Source: Cubamyces lactineus
Taxonomy: Eukaryota > Basidiomycota > Agaricomycetes > Polyporales > Polyporaceae
Assembly (NCBI GenBank): GCA_022376465.1
Contig: JACDTU010000009.1
Location: forward strand, 682,001 to 746,000
Direction: 5' to 3'
DNA length: 64,000 nucleotides
Shown here in pieces: positions 17,288 through 28,897 of the stretch (the stretch's first letter is position 1; each line of letters opens with the position of its first letter). The notes below the pieces were generated by a model. That model did no database searches, was not told the origin of the DNA, and saw only the letters and a program-made list of their open reading frames with translations. Made by a program: the position numbers and the translations under genes.

Positions 17288-18279
17288 TTACAAACTCACA
17301 TAGACACGGTGATGCTTCTTGGCGCCTTCCTCGTTAATCCTCTGGAACTCTTCCTCGGTCAGGTCCGGCAGATCCTCCGTAGCCAAGTACTCCTTGACCC
17401 GCTCAAGCTTCGAGCTCGAACTAGTACCGCAACCAGATGGTTTACGGGTGAGTAGCCTTCGTCAGCATGCGACTAGAAACTCACGTTATCTGGGGGATGC
17501 CTTGGTATCTCAGCCATAATCCGAGCACCTGCCCTTCGGTCACCGTCTTGCCAGTATCCTTCTCCAATCGCTCGCGGATGGATTTCAGCACCGGGTCGAC
17601 AGGACCGCCCTTGAGGTGCACGATCGGAGTAAGTCCTCCCCACGACGTCGCGAGGATGTTATGCTTCTTCATGTACTCAAGGAGAGGCTGCGAGGCTTTG
17701 TAGAGGTACGGGTTGTACTCGATCTGGGGTACCAAATACCGCATGTCTTAGCGTTTACTGTGTTATCAGCCGACGCTTGAAGGACATGCTTACCTGGTTC
17801 ACCGCGGGGACAACAGTCGCAACCTTGAGGAGCTCTTCAAAGTCCTTGATGCGGAAGTTCGACACGCCAATACTCTTGGCGAGGCCCTCCTGCTGGAACT
17901 TCTCAAACTCCTTCCACACCTCCTGGATCCGCCCTTCCAAAGTGCGCTTTGGGGTATGAATCAAGAGCAAGTCGACGTAGTCCAGGCGGAGGCGCTTGAG
18001 CGAGCCGAGGAACGACTCGCGCACGGTCATGCCCTCAGGCAAGTCCGCGATCTTCGTCGTCACGAAGAGGGTCTCGCGCGGAACACCCGACGCCGCGATC
18101 CCCGCGCCGAGGCTGTCTTCGTTCTCGTAGAGCTGGGCGCCGTCGAGGTGGACGATTCCGTGGGCGATCGCGTTGCGGACCCCCTCCGTCGCGTCCTTGT
18201 ACAGGAGCGCGGTGCCAGTGCCGAAGGCGAGCCACGGAATCTGACGGCCGTCGTTGAGCGGGATCATGCGAGTAGGCAT
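17288..18279 (-). CDS. Aldo-keto reductase (285 aa)
   Basis: Exons 18,279-17,794, 17,723-17,485 and 17,420-17,288, with introns of 70 and 64 nt. The product is an NAD(P)H-dependent cytosolic (beta/alpha)8-barrel reductase of carbonyl compounds; the substrate is unknown. The catalytic tetrad is visible: D and Y in LDGAQLYENED, K in TTKIADLP and H in LLLIHTPKR. KSIGVSNF and the AVNQIEYNPY block, joined across the first intron, are family hallmarks. The C-terminal cofactor region (SSSKLERVKEYLATEDL) follows the second intron. Length fits the AKR3-like group of fungal D-arabinose/xylose-type reductases. The gene sits alone between the two transposon copies and appears intact. Confidence 0.92.
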
Positions 18280-19528
18280 TGTGCAGGTGCAGTTGGATGT
18301 AGAAGGGAAGAAGAGGGCTTGGGCTCTGCAGGATGGTCACAGAGGTGTGCGCTGCACTTATACTACTACGGGGCGTGTACGTCGGTGAGCATCTGGTTCA
18401 AGACTGACATCTGCGAGATGACTGCTCATGGACACTCTCGGCAGACCATCCGAGCTTCGAAGGAGCACAATCGGACTCGTTCGAACTCTGCTTCAATGTG
18501 GCCTACACCAACGAAGTACGAATAGGCCGAAAGGACCGACCGATTCTAATGCACGTCGCTGTCTGGTAGCCATGCCTGGGCACATCATCGGAGGGAAGAC
18601 CGTCGGGGATAGCACATTCTACGTTCGCATCGCTCTCGCGCGCACAAACGCTTGTCGCAACTTCAAATTCCTCTCGAGGCCTCGGACGCGATATCCGATG
18701 CTCAAAGAATGCGCGTACGAGGTTGTCAATGCTGTTTCGTGTACGCATTGATCAACATAGCACAGTGTCTCACTTCTCCGGTTGCCGAGGCATGCGCACA
18801 GTCATTCCTCTATACCCATTGACGTACTGGCCACGCATATATTCATACAGAGCAGGCCAACTGACGGATTTCAGCGGTGACGCTTGGGCTCGCCCTATAG
18901 AGACAGCTCAACGGTACCAATCTCAGGCCGATGTCGAGTCGCACTAGGTGAATGACATCGTCGTCCAAGGATATTGTCTCGTACGACGTACAGATTGCCA
19001 GCGGCAGGCCACCAGGTGCTGAATCTCTCACCACATATGACGCCATGGTCTCCAATGACGATGTGTCTTTGTTTATATCACAGCTCATGACTCTACACGA
19101 ATCGTTCTGGGTAGCCCGGCGTCAGTATGATCCCCTGGTTGTTCAAATGATGAGCGCGATTCAGACGTCGGTCCGATGCCCGCAACCTAGCGACTCTGTT
19201 GCGCCCGGAGTGAGTCCGCCTCGTGGCATGTCGGAATGCAAGCTTGGTCTCTGCTGCCAGCACTGGTGCCGACGAGTCCGTCTACGCTCCAATGACCTGA
19301 CTGATCGACACAAGAGGTTGGAGACCTTGGGGATTGCGATGCGCAGCTAATAGGAGTCAATCCTGTCCGGTTTGAATCGGGTGGCTGTGATCCGCGGGGA
19401 ACATATATAACTCGACGATGTGCGAACCACCTTACAGGACACACGACCAGGTGTGCATAGTAACGAAGTTGAACGAGAATTACTGGCGACACTGGTACAT
19501 CATCGCGAGCGCCGGGTTTCGTGTTTCA
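18280..19528. other. Intergenic between aldo-keto reductase and right transposon
   Basis: Mostly featureless. A plus-strand frame at 18,952-19,350 (132 codons, with VSLFISQLMTLHESFWVARR) looks partly protein-like but has no recognised domain or splice partner. It may be a remnant gene; confidence in it is low. Confidence 0.35.
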
Positions 19529-19536
19529 ACAAGGAC
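19529..19536. repeat. Target-site duplication, right transposon, inner copy
   Basis: ACAAGGAC, repeated at 27,045-27,052. The next C (19,537 and 27,053) also matches, allowing 9 bp. Confidence 0.9.
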
Positions 19537-19727
19537 CTAGTCTGCTTGCATTTGCCGCCCTGTAGTACGAGCCTCTGGTTTTCGAATTTGTCAGCCGCAA
19601 GTTGATCTCCGACGACGCGTCAAGATCTATACACCGGCGCTTATTTCACGTCGCGTCGATGTACTGGAGAACTTCAAATTCATACTACTCAGCTACATTG
19701 TCTGCTACATTATACTATGCCCCTCTA

Positions 19728-19844
19728 ATGGACAACACTTCTCAGCCAGGTCAGAGAGCCTACTATACATTTAGCTCTTCCGATGAGCAAGCCTTATGCC
19801 GCCGGATTATCCTTGATGAACTAGGCTACCCCCCTCATGACTAA
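19728..19844 (+). pseudogene. Truncated 5' end of a second helicase gene (right copy)
   Basis: Mirror of 16,514-16,630. It has the same start MDNTSQPG and the same abrupt end after PPHD. Confidence 0.6.
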
Positions 19845-20293
19845 AGGAAAGCAAGTACAATACTTAGTTTATCCTGAGAGGTGTGATATTTGCGTGGTCG
19901 GGACGGGGGCGGTGGCGTGGAGTACGGCATCGGATCGCTTTCATCGTGTTTGCGTTTACAAGGGCGCAGTGGTGGAGCCTGGGTGTACACGGAGGGAACT
20001 AAGGGTAACGGGGAATGATGGTGGATGTTCAACACAGTAGAGAGACGTCGGGGATGTAACGGCGTCATGGGATAGCTATATGGATTAGTTTCTGCAGAGT
20101 GACCCGTCGCGAGGATTGTCTGATTGAGGACAGTACTCGGCGCGAATGATTGAACAGGCGAGCATGGTGTGAGGGTTGGCGACGTAAAGGAGGGCCAGCT
20201 GGCAGTGGGGGACGGAGAGCTGATGGTGGTCGCAGACAGGTAGGGTTCATCCTTGCTTCGGAAGTACAAGTCCTGCGTCGGTAGAGCCCACAC
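19841..20293 (-). pseudogene. Truncated 5' end of a second DUF6589-type gene (right copy)
   Basis: Mirror of 16,065-16,517, with an identical 150-codon translation. Confidence 0.5.
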
Positions 20294-20575
20294 GTCTCGA
20301 TGTTAAGTTGCAACGGGCGTGGTTCAGGCAGTCCTGAGAGAGGACAAGTCCACTGCAGAGGCTTCATTGGCCCATCGAAAGGCATAGCGAAATCCTAGAG
20401 GTGGACGCTCAGTAGCATATAGTAGTGGCAGGAGCGCAGAGGCTGCAGAGCTCTCAGCATCTCAGCATCGAGCGGTTGCAGCAGAACCGGAATGGCGCTA
20501 AACCTAGTCTCCGTTGCTAACCGTAATAGAGTCCGATGACAATCGATCGTTCTCTTATAACGGTCTGCACCTTTA

Positions 20576-20601
20576 CGCGCTCTTTACCCCCCCCTTGGCA
20601 C
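20576..20601 (+). promoter_or_regulatory. 26-bp C8 promoter motif upstream of DUF6589 gene (right copy)
   Basis: Mirror of 15,757-15,782, ending 62 bp before the ATG at 20,663. Confidence 0.55.
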
Positions 20602-20662
20602 ATAGCTCCAGGCTTTGGCGCTTATCTGATCACGAGCCAATGAGAGAATTCGAGCAGTCAGC

Positions 20663-23600
20663 ATGATTATGTCTCATGCTGTCATTCATATGAGTCATGG
20701 ATGCCAGAGGGCGAGGACGAGCCTGGTGAAGTACGAAGTTCTTACTGCTCAGAGCCCCTTCAGCTCAGTGAAAGCAATGCGCGACCTGAGGCCTCAGACA
20801 CCGTCAACAAGCAAGGTGCCATCGCCTCGCTATCTTGATTCGCCTTTTGTCACGCCGAGTCCATTCAGTCGGAGTACAGCATACGAAGAGAGTATATTCA
20901 CGCAGAGACATCAGAGTCCAAGCCTACACTGTAAGAGCTGGACCCGTCTTTCGGGTTGCCTGGCAGATGTAATAATCATTGTAAACCTCAGTCGCTACGG
21001 AAGAGTCAGAAGATTGTTTGCCCAGCGGAATTCTGTCAGACACAGTCATAGATCAAAGTCCCCGCAAAGAGTCACCCAGGCACGCTCAGTACCCAGGCCC
21101 AGCAGTATGTAGTACGTATACAAATCATAACCAAAACAGTTGGAACGATGCCCTTATACTGTATTAGCTCCTGCCAAGGCTAACCCAGCTATCACGCCGT
21201 CGGCATCTGTCAAAAAGGCTCGGTTGAACCGCAGTCAGAAACTTACAAAGATACTTGACGAGCTCAAGGCGATCAACTGGACCGTCGCCGACTTCCTGTA
21301 TCAGCTCTTTTGACTGGAGGATGAGCGAGGTAACCCTGTCCATCGTGACCTTCGACATGGCACAATTGTGGGAACCTTCCTCGCCGGTCAGATGCGGCAC
21401 ACAGTCGCTGAGATCATGTCAGCATGGCTACATGACGAGGCAGGGCGTCCAAAGCGTACACATGCTGAGCATGGGAAGATGTACTCACTAGAACAGTGCT
21501 GGGAAGATGCTCGTCATGCACGGGTAGCTCTGACCTCGATGTCAATGCAGCTGTGTCAGAAGCGGCTTCGCGTCGAGCAGAGAAGGGCAGTAAAGGGCGC
21601 GTGTGGGCTGCATGGTAGTGCGCTGGCTCAGCATGGACATCGGGAGCCATCCTGGGATGACATTGGTCAGGACACGGTTACAAATGTCAACAGAATCCTC
21701 ACCAAATATCAGCCACTCGCATTGAAGCTTCTCACGGAACTGGCGACACCGGTGGTGAAGAAGAATGATGATACAGGCACTGTGGTGGCCCGGAAGTCAC
21801 GCCCACCAGGAGTGGTCAGTCCGATGCTCATAACGAAAGGGAAGAATCCTCACATATCTGACTAGGTGGCGACCGAGGTCCTCAGTACGCTCAACTTCTC
21901 ACGGACGCGGTTTGCAAGGCTTCTTCCAACAGCCCGCTCAGTCATGTACTTCGCATGTGGCATCCCGCGCAGCCTGTTTGACTATGGTAGCCAGGTCGGT
22001 CAGACGTTGAGCTGGAGTGCTACGTACCGAATGCTTCAAAGACTTGCCGCTCAGGAGAGAAAGGTGATTGCGGAGCTGGGGTGGGACCGGGATCGATGGC
22101 CGATCATGCGCATTGACAACGTTCAGCAATACCACAAGCAGCGCGACCGCAGGATGGGACGTGAGAATGTCATGGAGATCGGCGTGGCAGGGACGGTTGC
22201 GGAGGCTCTCGAGTTTGAGCCATCGGCAGCAGATCTGGATGACCGACGGCAGAGAATTGCGCAGAACCCCCGGAAGGGGCTCACTGTCAACAAGCTGGTG
22301 GAGCTCGTAGACTGGGACTACTCGGAGTCTTGCTTTGTTCTCCAATGGGTCCAAGTCTTGGTGCGCTACGTGCCTGCGCTTGCGGGCTATCGGACACAAG
22401 TCGCAGATCTGTATCGGACGGACAACTTGAAGATGTCCTCTCCTGCATCACACACGAAGACGCCAATACATGCGTTAGGAACCGTCGCTAAGAACGAAGC
22501 AATCATGACTGACCTACGGGATACGCTCGTGGACTTTCTGGGACAGCTAGGGCAGACTGACACCTCGCACATGCCACGCCTGCTCCCGGTCGGCGGTGAC
22601 GGCCTTACCTTCGAGAAGCTGGTCCAGATCAAGAATCAGCTGCAGTTTCAAGACAACGACTTTCGCCGCTTCGACATTGTCATGCCTTTCTTGGAAACGT
22701 GGCACACGCAATGGACATACCTCAGCATGATCTTCGAGGTCCACTTCGGGAAGCGCTTCACCACCGATCCATCTGCGCTTGGCCACAGTGCTGCCAAGAT
22801 CGATCAGAAGGAACCCTCAAACCTGAAGAAGGTCGACTACTACCCTGCGTGCTATCTTGCATACATTGTTCTAGATGCGCGCCTTCTAGACTGCTGGCGG
22901 TATGTATACTACATCAGACCAGGCTTGGGGTTTAGGTTTAGGTTCTCACCTTTGCGATTCTGTAGAATCCACTACAACACGGACGATCTGTTTCAGTTCT
23001 TTGATAAACTCGCTGCAGAGGAGAAGTTACCGACCCTTGATGAGCTCCGAGACGCTGCGAAGGTTTTGCATGCGCGCTATTCATGCCAACGTGCCTGGTA
23101 CAATGCTATGGAGGGTGAAGAGGCTGCCACAGAGGCGGGGTGGACAATGGGCACTGCCTGGACGTCTGAGCCAAGCTCTGTTACAGCAAAGTCAACAGCT
23201 ACCACGAATGGAGGAGAGAGTACATTCACCGGAGATCGAAGCCTCGCGCAGTCCATCTTGTTCATCATGGACACGATGCTGTCCCGAGACGCCGCGGAGG
23301 CAGTAGCAGTAGGAGATGTCGGCCGGCTGTGGAATGACCTCAAGGTTAGTCATGTATGCCTTTGTTAGAAGGATGTAAAGAGCTCACCAAAAAGAGCTAG
23401 ATCATGATGTTCAAGTTTGAGGGTTCAAGCCATACCAAGTACGGTGGTTACATGCTTGAACAGACTTGTAGCCTTGAACTCGAGGCAAGCGAGTCACTTC
23501 GCCGCACCTTCCTGAAGAACTGGCTAGTCAATCCTACAGGACGTCCCGGCAAAACGCTGGAGGGCGATCTGTTTGAAGAGCACATCAACGAACAGCTCGA

Positions 23601-24336
23601 GGACGCTATCACTCGGAAAGATGCCGATTGGGACAACCCGTTCCTTCGCGAAGTCATCTCCCCGAATGTCTACCACTTCATTGAGCTTAAAGATGTCTGG
23701 GGCGCAGGCGTCGGACTTGCCAGACGTCGAGGACACCACCCTGACCCTCACAGCCGACCAGAGATCAGGAAGTTACTCGAAACGTACCGGTCAGAGCAGT
23801 TGCATGTCTTCCGCAGTGGACGCTCCTACGAGGACTCCGTGGAGGCCGTGAATACCTTCGCCAAAGGTGTAAGAGAGCTGCAGAAGAAGAAGCTGAAAAG
23901 ATTTATACTGGAGAGCACACGGGCTCAAGCACGTACCACTCGGCCGGCGTCCAATCCGCAACATGAGGGTTGCACTTCAGAAGGACAGCCACTTACGAAC
24001 AACGTAGACGTGGGCCGGGACCATGCCGCTGCTGACTCAGAAGAGGAAAGTGAGCGTAGCAACCACAGCGATGAAGAACTCGACGACGACGTGGAGCCAG
24101 TTGAAGATGACTTGAGCGGGGATCCTATAGAGTTGACGGGAGGGAGCATGCAGCTCGTCGACGGCGAGCTTGTTGTCGGCTACTACGAGTATGTCAGTGG
24201 TCAGGACGGCATGGATGGGGATGCAGAAGGGTTCCACGAGCACTCGGAAGACGAAGATATACTAGACGAGGGCGATGACAACGGAGGGCAGGATGCGGAC
24301 TCGGAAGTATCAGATTATGAGGATGAGGATATGTGA
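20663..24336 (+). CDS. DUF6589 protein, candidate transposase, right copy
   Basis: Exons 20,663-21,104, 21,168-21,814, 21,866-22,899, 22,966-23,344 and 23,401-24,336. Phases fit to the end (1,146 codons including the stop). The in-frame TGA is at 21,311-21,313, between FLYQLF and LEDERGNPVH; flanking codons look conserved on both sides, so a CGA-to-TGA change is likely. Domain blocks: RIDNVQ, GGDGLTFEKL, WHTQWTYL, DPSALGHSAAK and HTKYGGYMLEQTC, then an acidic tail. It is probably a nuclear DNA-binding or nuclease protein acting on the transposon ends. DUF6589 is widespread in basidiomycetes, and I know of no assigned function. The third intron contains a telomere-like GGGGTTTAGGTTTAGGTT (22,927-22,944). 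Confidence 0.87.
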
Positions 24337-24372
24337 CTATTGTAGCGACATATGAGGTAACTGCCATCTTGC

Positions 24373-26726
24373 TCAAACACCCGCCGGGTCAATGTTCTCC
24401 TTATTCTAAGGAGAGAAACATCAGTATATAACTCGCGCGTGAACAACAAGTGACTGACCTTTGAATTGTCCATGAGTCGTCGCCTTGTTGGACGAGGCTC
24501 GGACTTCAAAGCAGTCACCGTGCTTGACCGCTTCCGTGAATCTCCTCCCGGTCGTTGGACTGCTTCCCATGCGCCGTCAAGTGCTCCATCAAGTCGGGGG
24601 ATCCAACCGATGTGTGAGTCTTCCCAAGACGTCCTGTCAAACCGATCATTGTAAGTATCACCAGTACGGATACCCAAGATGACACTCACAGCTGCGAAGT
24701 CAGATCATGCGGTGTACAAGGCGTGAGCTCGCCGTGTACCTGGAACTCCGAGCAACACTCCTCGAAAGCGAGCGGCCGAACGGGCGCACCATCCACCTCA
24801 CCGAGCGCCACTTCCGAGTTGGATGGTCTGAGACTTGCTCTTCAAATGTCCTCGAACTGGACGACAAGCTCTTGCATGGCAGACCAGAGGAGATCAAGGT
24901 GGGGAAGGAGATAGGTATTGTCACCGACCAAGTCGCGCACGGCATCACATGTGTCGAGGAGCGCAAAGCGGTCGAGAATCTGCTTGATTGAGGAGTCGGG
25001 AAGATAGATGTTGGGGGTGATGGAACGTGCGGTCGGAGTCTTCGCTGCCCTGTAGATACTCATCCTCACCTTCTCGAGACGCTGAGTGCCAGCGAGACGC
25101 ATCGCCTTGGTCAGGCGTTTGCTCCGTGGGACCGGGTTCATCAGCATGGGCTTGTTGTAGAGAGGAGTTGGCGGCAAGTCGTCTGTAATGCAGCCGCTGC
25201 ACTGGCAGATGGGCGTAGTATGAGAGCCTCCGTCTGTACTATGTGTAGGGGAGGGAACCGCGCAGCGGGGACACGAGCAGAGGGGGTTGGAAGCAGGGTT
25301 CCTGTAGAGCTGGTTCTGTTCATCTGTTGCGCAGTCTGCCAGCAGCAAGCGCACCATGCTGACATCCATCGGAGCAGAGGTGGCCTTCTTGCCCATTGCG
25401 GTAGTCTTCTTTGCCGCATGGCCGGTGGGCGTAGCGCCCTCGCAGAGTGCGCGTGCGGCCAGCTGAGTCTTCTTTGATGTATACGTGATGCATCGGGCGT
25501 CTTGAATATGGCGCGGATCTCGTCCCGCCCGACCTTCCCATTGGATGTGCTCATCCGCAGTCTGGAGTGCGCCGAGGATGATGACATCTGCAATGTTGGG
25601 GAGGTCAATCCCGACCATCAGGGCTGCCGTCGCAACAACAATCTGGGCGTCGGGATCGTGCTGAATGAGCCGCCGTGTCTCTGCATTGTATGAAGGCCAG
25701 TTGAGTGCATTATACATCCGGACGCGCTTTTGGGACTGAGCAATACCGGTGGAAGCGCCGAGGAGTTGTCGTAGATAGACCGTAACACGGAAGCTCAGAG
25801 TAATTGTGCGACAGTGGATGATTGTCTTGCGATTACTCTGTATGATCCATGCGAGGTCGGGAAATGTCCAACCACCTAACCCACGTGTCAACGTGCGGAA
25901 TATCGTCCTCACGTTCCACCGGATGTTCGAGTGCCGCAAAAGGTAGAAGCTACCCTGCCGTAGACCAAGCATGTTGAAGACTCTGTCCTGGGGGTCCCCA
26001 ACGAGCATGGTCGCAGTGCCACCAAGAAAACGCGCCCAGGCAGGCAGACGCGCATGCACATATCCCATTTGCCGGTATGACTGACGAAAGCCAAGGCCCC
26101 AAGAGTCTAGTAGATGTAGCTCGTCGAGGCCCAGGCCGCATATCCTAGAGTAGAAGGCAGGGTGTCGCAGGAGAGACTCAAACCTGGGAGAAGCAAGCTG
26201 CTCAGGCGAGAGCAGCAGTATTGATATGTCTGTGCGCGCAATGACCCATAGACTGGTCTTCTTGCCCCGCGCGGTCGCGAGCGTCTCGCGATTGATAACG
26301 AGGGACTTGATCCCAGCGCTCTCGAAGGTTTTCGCCTACGTAGGGGTTGTCAGTTGGACGGCTCGTCACAAAGGCCGCACTATTACTCACCTGTTCCTCT
26401 TCTAACCCATTGGTAGGATATACCATGATAAGACACGGGTCTCTGGTCAATGGAACGTATGGGGGATCACAGAGAGTTGGGTTTTGCGAAAGCTCGAGCA
26501 AGAGGAGCATATACATCATATAAAAGCCTGTTTTGCCTGCTCCTGTGGGTAAGACGGCGACAAGGTCCATGCCGTCGAGGAGTTTGCAGACGCCCTCGAG
26601 TTGATAGTCATGCGGAGTATACGGGAGTTTCTTTTGTAGAACACGTCGCACTAGAATTCTTCCTTCCGCTGTGCTGAACACGAACGGTGGGCGTGCTCGC
26701 GGGGTGGCATTGACAGATGAGGCCAT
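24373..26726 (-). CDS. RecQ-like DEAD/DELH helicase, right copy
   Basis: Exons 26,726-26,391, 26,335-24,690, 24,633-24,459 and 24,405-24,373. With the TGA at 24,844-24,842 (codon 610) passed over, the frame continues to NKENIDPAGV and a TGA, 729 codons in all. The first 609 codons contain all helicase motifs and the CxCxxC pair; the part after the TGA holds about 120 codons of unknown function. If the TGA terminates translation, a 609-residue helicase still results. It is an ATP-dependent 3'-5' DNA helicase by family, perhaps unwinding ends during excision or replication. It converges on the DUF6589 gene and probably shares its promoter motif. Confidence 0.87.
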
Positions 26727-26830
26727 GACGATCGGCCTCTGCAAGACTCACACAATACGAGCGCCATCGAGACGCGTTGTTATGCCATGTTGACGCATTG
26801 AGATCAGCACGTGAAGCGGCATCTACCGAA

Positions 26831-26856
26831 GTGCCAAGGGGGGGGTAAAGTGCGCG
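26831..26856 (-). promoter_or_regulatory. 26-bp C8 promoter motif upstream of helicase (right copy)
   Basis: Mirror of 577-602, about 105 bp before the helicase ATG. Confidence 0.55.
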
Positions 26857-26997
26857 GAGAAATAAAGACTACGCTAAACCCTATTTAGAGGTTGCCATAT
26901 AGGGTACCTCTCAATCGGGCAGTCGCTGTTTATGGTAGCATCGGATCACTCGGCATCTCTGATGTGGGACCCTCCAGTAAGGTGAGCGCGTTTGAAA

Positions 26998-27031
26998 GCA
27001 GACGTGTATGTGGTACACATTCATCGTCTGC
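26998..27031. other. Subterminal hairpin of transposon end (right copy)
   Basis: Mirror of 402-435. Confidence 0.5.
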
Positions 27032-27044
27032 CTAGGGGAGACAA

Positions 27045-27052
27045 ACAAGGAC
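27045..27052. repeat. Target-site duplication, right transposon, outer copy
   Basis: ACAAGGAC, equal to 19,529-19,536. Confidence 0.9.
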
Positions 27053-27242
27053 CCGCTGGGAGTCCAATTTGAGGCAATTCAGACCACGCCAACAGGGGCT
27101 ACTGACTCTGCATCAACGCCCAGCCCCTTAGCTCCCGTCACGGACGACTTTCCGAGGACCTCCGCGTGACTTTCAGCAACCGTATAAGTATTCCCTCTTC
27201 ACATACGTGAGCCATCGCGCGTCCTCTTGCAACATCTCGGTC

Positions 27243-28735
27243 ATGTCCACCCCCGCCGCGGTCCTCGTAAGTGGTGCACGTTAGTGGAGACTGCCGTTTA
27301 CTCATGGCCGGGCCTAACTCACCCAACAGGTCACCGGTGCCTCTGGCTTCATTGGTGCCCATGTCACCTCTCAGCTGCTTGATGCTGGCTACCACGTTAA
27401 GGGGTTCGTTCACAACCCTTCCCCACGAGATGGACGTTCAGATCTCAAATACTGATGTGTGACGTCTGCCGTTCAACAGGACTGCGCGTGGAGCCAAGTT
27501 GCAGCGACTGCAATCGGTCTTTGGCTCCAACAAGAACTTCGAGGCAGTTGAGCTTGATGACATAGTCTCAGGCGACCTCACACCGACCCTATCAGGTTCG
27601 CAGCCATCTTGCGTTTATGCACAACTCAAGGATCTGATCTTCCATGCGGATTAGGTGTCGACGCAATCGTTCACTTGGCATCTCCGCTGGCCGGTAGGCA
27701 AGCTCCGGAGGATGCCCTTAACGTATGTCTTCGCTGGGCTATTATATGACTATGACGATCGACGGTCTTTGACATTACTATGGCCATCCGCAGAGCGCGA
27801 TCGAGGGTACCCTCAACGTGCTCCGTCAGGCTGTTAAGGCCGGCATCTCGAGGGTTGTTGTCACTAGTAGCTGGGCCACTACTTTGGATCGTGAGCGCGT
27901 TCAGGAGCATTACTGCTCGGCGACCACAGGCACTCACAATATGCCACACGGACAGCTTCACTTGCGGCGACATTCGCAGGCGTCACGTTCACAGAGAAAG
28001 GTGGTTTCTAATTTTGTTCGATATGCACAAACGAGCGGGACTCATTGCATCATAGACTGGGGGAACACTTCCTGCGAGGACCTACTGACAGATGGCCGGA
28101 CCCCACTGTACGTTTATTGCGGGACAAAGACCTTGGCAGAACTTGCCGGGTGGGAATTTGCTGCAAAGCACCGCGACCTCGACTTAGCAACCAGTACGTC
28201 GCACTGACATACCTCCCACGTGAGTCGACACGTTGCTAACATCGCGCCGTCACCAGTCAATCCTCCATTCGTCTACGGAAAGCCTGTAGACGGCCTATCG
28301 ACCGGTGGCGGCATAACGTCCTTGGGTTCGACCGCGCTCATCTACCAACTCATCGCCGGCGAACCGGGGCGCCCACTCCCCTTCCAGCTGCCGCCGTACT
28401 ACTGCAACGTGCGTGACGTCGCGCGCGCTCACATCCTCGCCTTGCAGCTACCGAAGCTCCCCTCCGGAGCAGATGTGCGCGACAAGCGTTTCATCGTGGC
28501 GGGACCGGGCGTTCTGCTTTGGGCAGATGCGGTCAAGGTCCTTCAAGAGAAGCGCCCGGCTCTTCGGGGCAGGCTCCCAACCCTGGAAAATGCTCCTCCC
28601 TTGCCTGGGCCTTTGTCCAAGGTGGATACCACTCGAGCGTGCGAAATCCTTGGCATGAAAGATTATGTAGACTGGGAAGGGACCCTTCTCGAGACTATCG
28701 ATGCTCTTGTCGACGCAGAGAAATCCTGGAAATAG
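27243..28735 (+). CDS. Extended short-chain dehydrogenase / NAD(P)-dependent epimerase-reductase (346 aa)
   Basis: Eight exons: 27,243-27,266, 27,330-27,403, 27,480-27,595, 27,655-27,722, 27,794-27,890, 27,956-28,000, 28,056-28,193 and 28,257-28,735. All junctions keep the frame. The Rossmann motif TGASGFIGAH is at residues 10-19, and a later VTSSWATTLD holds the active-site Ser region. FAGVTFTEKDWG and the catalytic YCGTK (Y-x3-K) follow. NPPFVYG and YYCNVRDVARAHILAL are typical of the dihydroflavonol-reductase/methylglyoxal-reductase branch. It likely reduces a carbonyl with NADPH in the cytosol; the substrate is not predictable. The ATG at 27,243 gives the proper N-terminal beta strand. 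Confidence 0.9.
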
Positions 28736-28897
28736 CAGGCTGAGTCCTGTGTCCTAGGTCCTTTGCTGTATCATTACATGTGCTATGGTATTACGATGGA
28801 GGATGTCTCGCCGGGTCCACTAATGGATGAAGGAATACAAGTCATGACAGCAGATCCGATAAAGCAAGAAGATACGTAAGGTTATGTTTCGCACGGG

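Larger units (their letters stand above)
19537..27044 (-). mobile_element. DUF6589/RecQ-helicase DNA transposon, right copy (uninterrupted)
   Basis: A 7,508-bp copy without the retrotransposon, flanked by ACAAGGAC on both sides. It preserves the empty target (single CCCGG near 24,386) and so proves the nested insertion in the left copy. Gene content and all frames compared are the same as in the left copy. The two full genes converge with 36 bp between stop codons (24,337-24,372). Confidence 0.92.

Noticed and set aside
20663..21112. Extra intron GTAAGAGC..CTCAG in the first DUF6589 exon
   Set aside because: Removing it shifts the frame away from the one required at the next splice junction; the unspliced reading joins exon 2 correctly.
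389..27044. Inverted segmental duplication of a 7.5-kb chromosomal block
   Set aside because: Each copy has its own different 8-bp target duplication and unrelated flanks, so these are separate transposon insertions.
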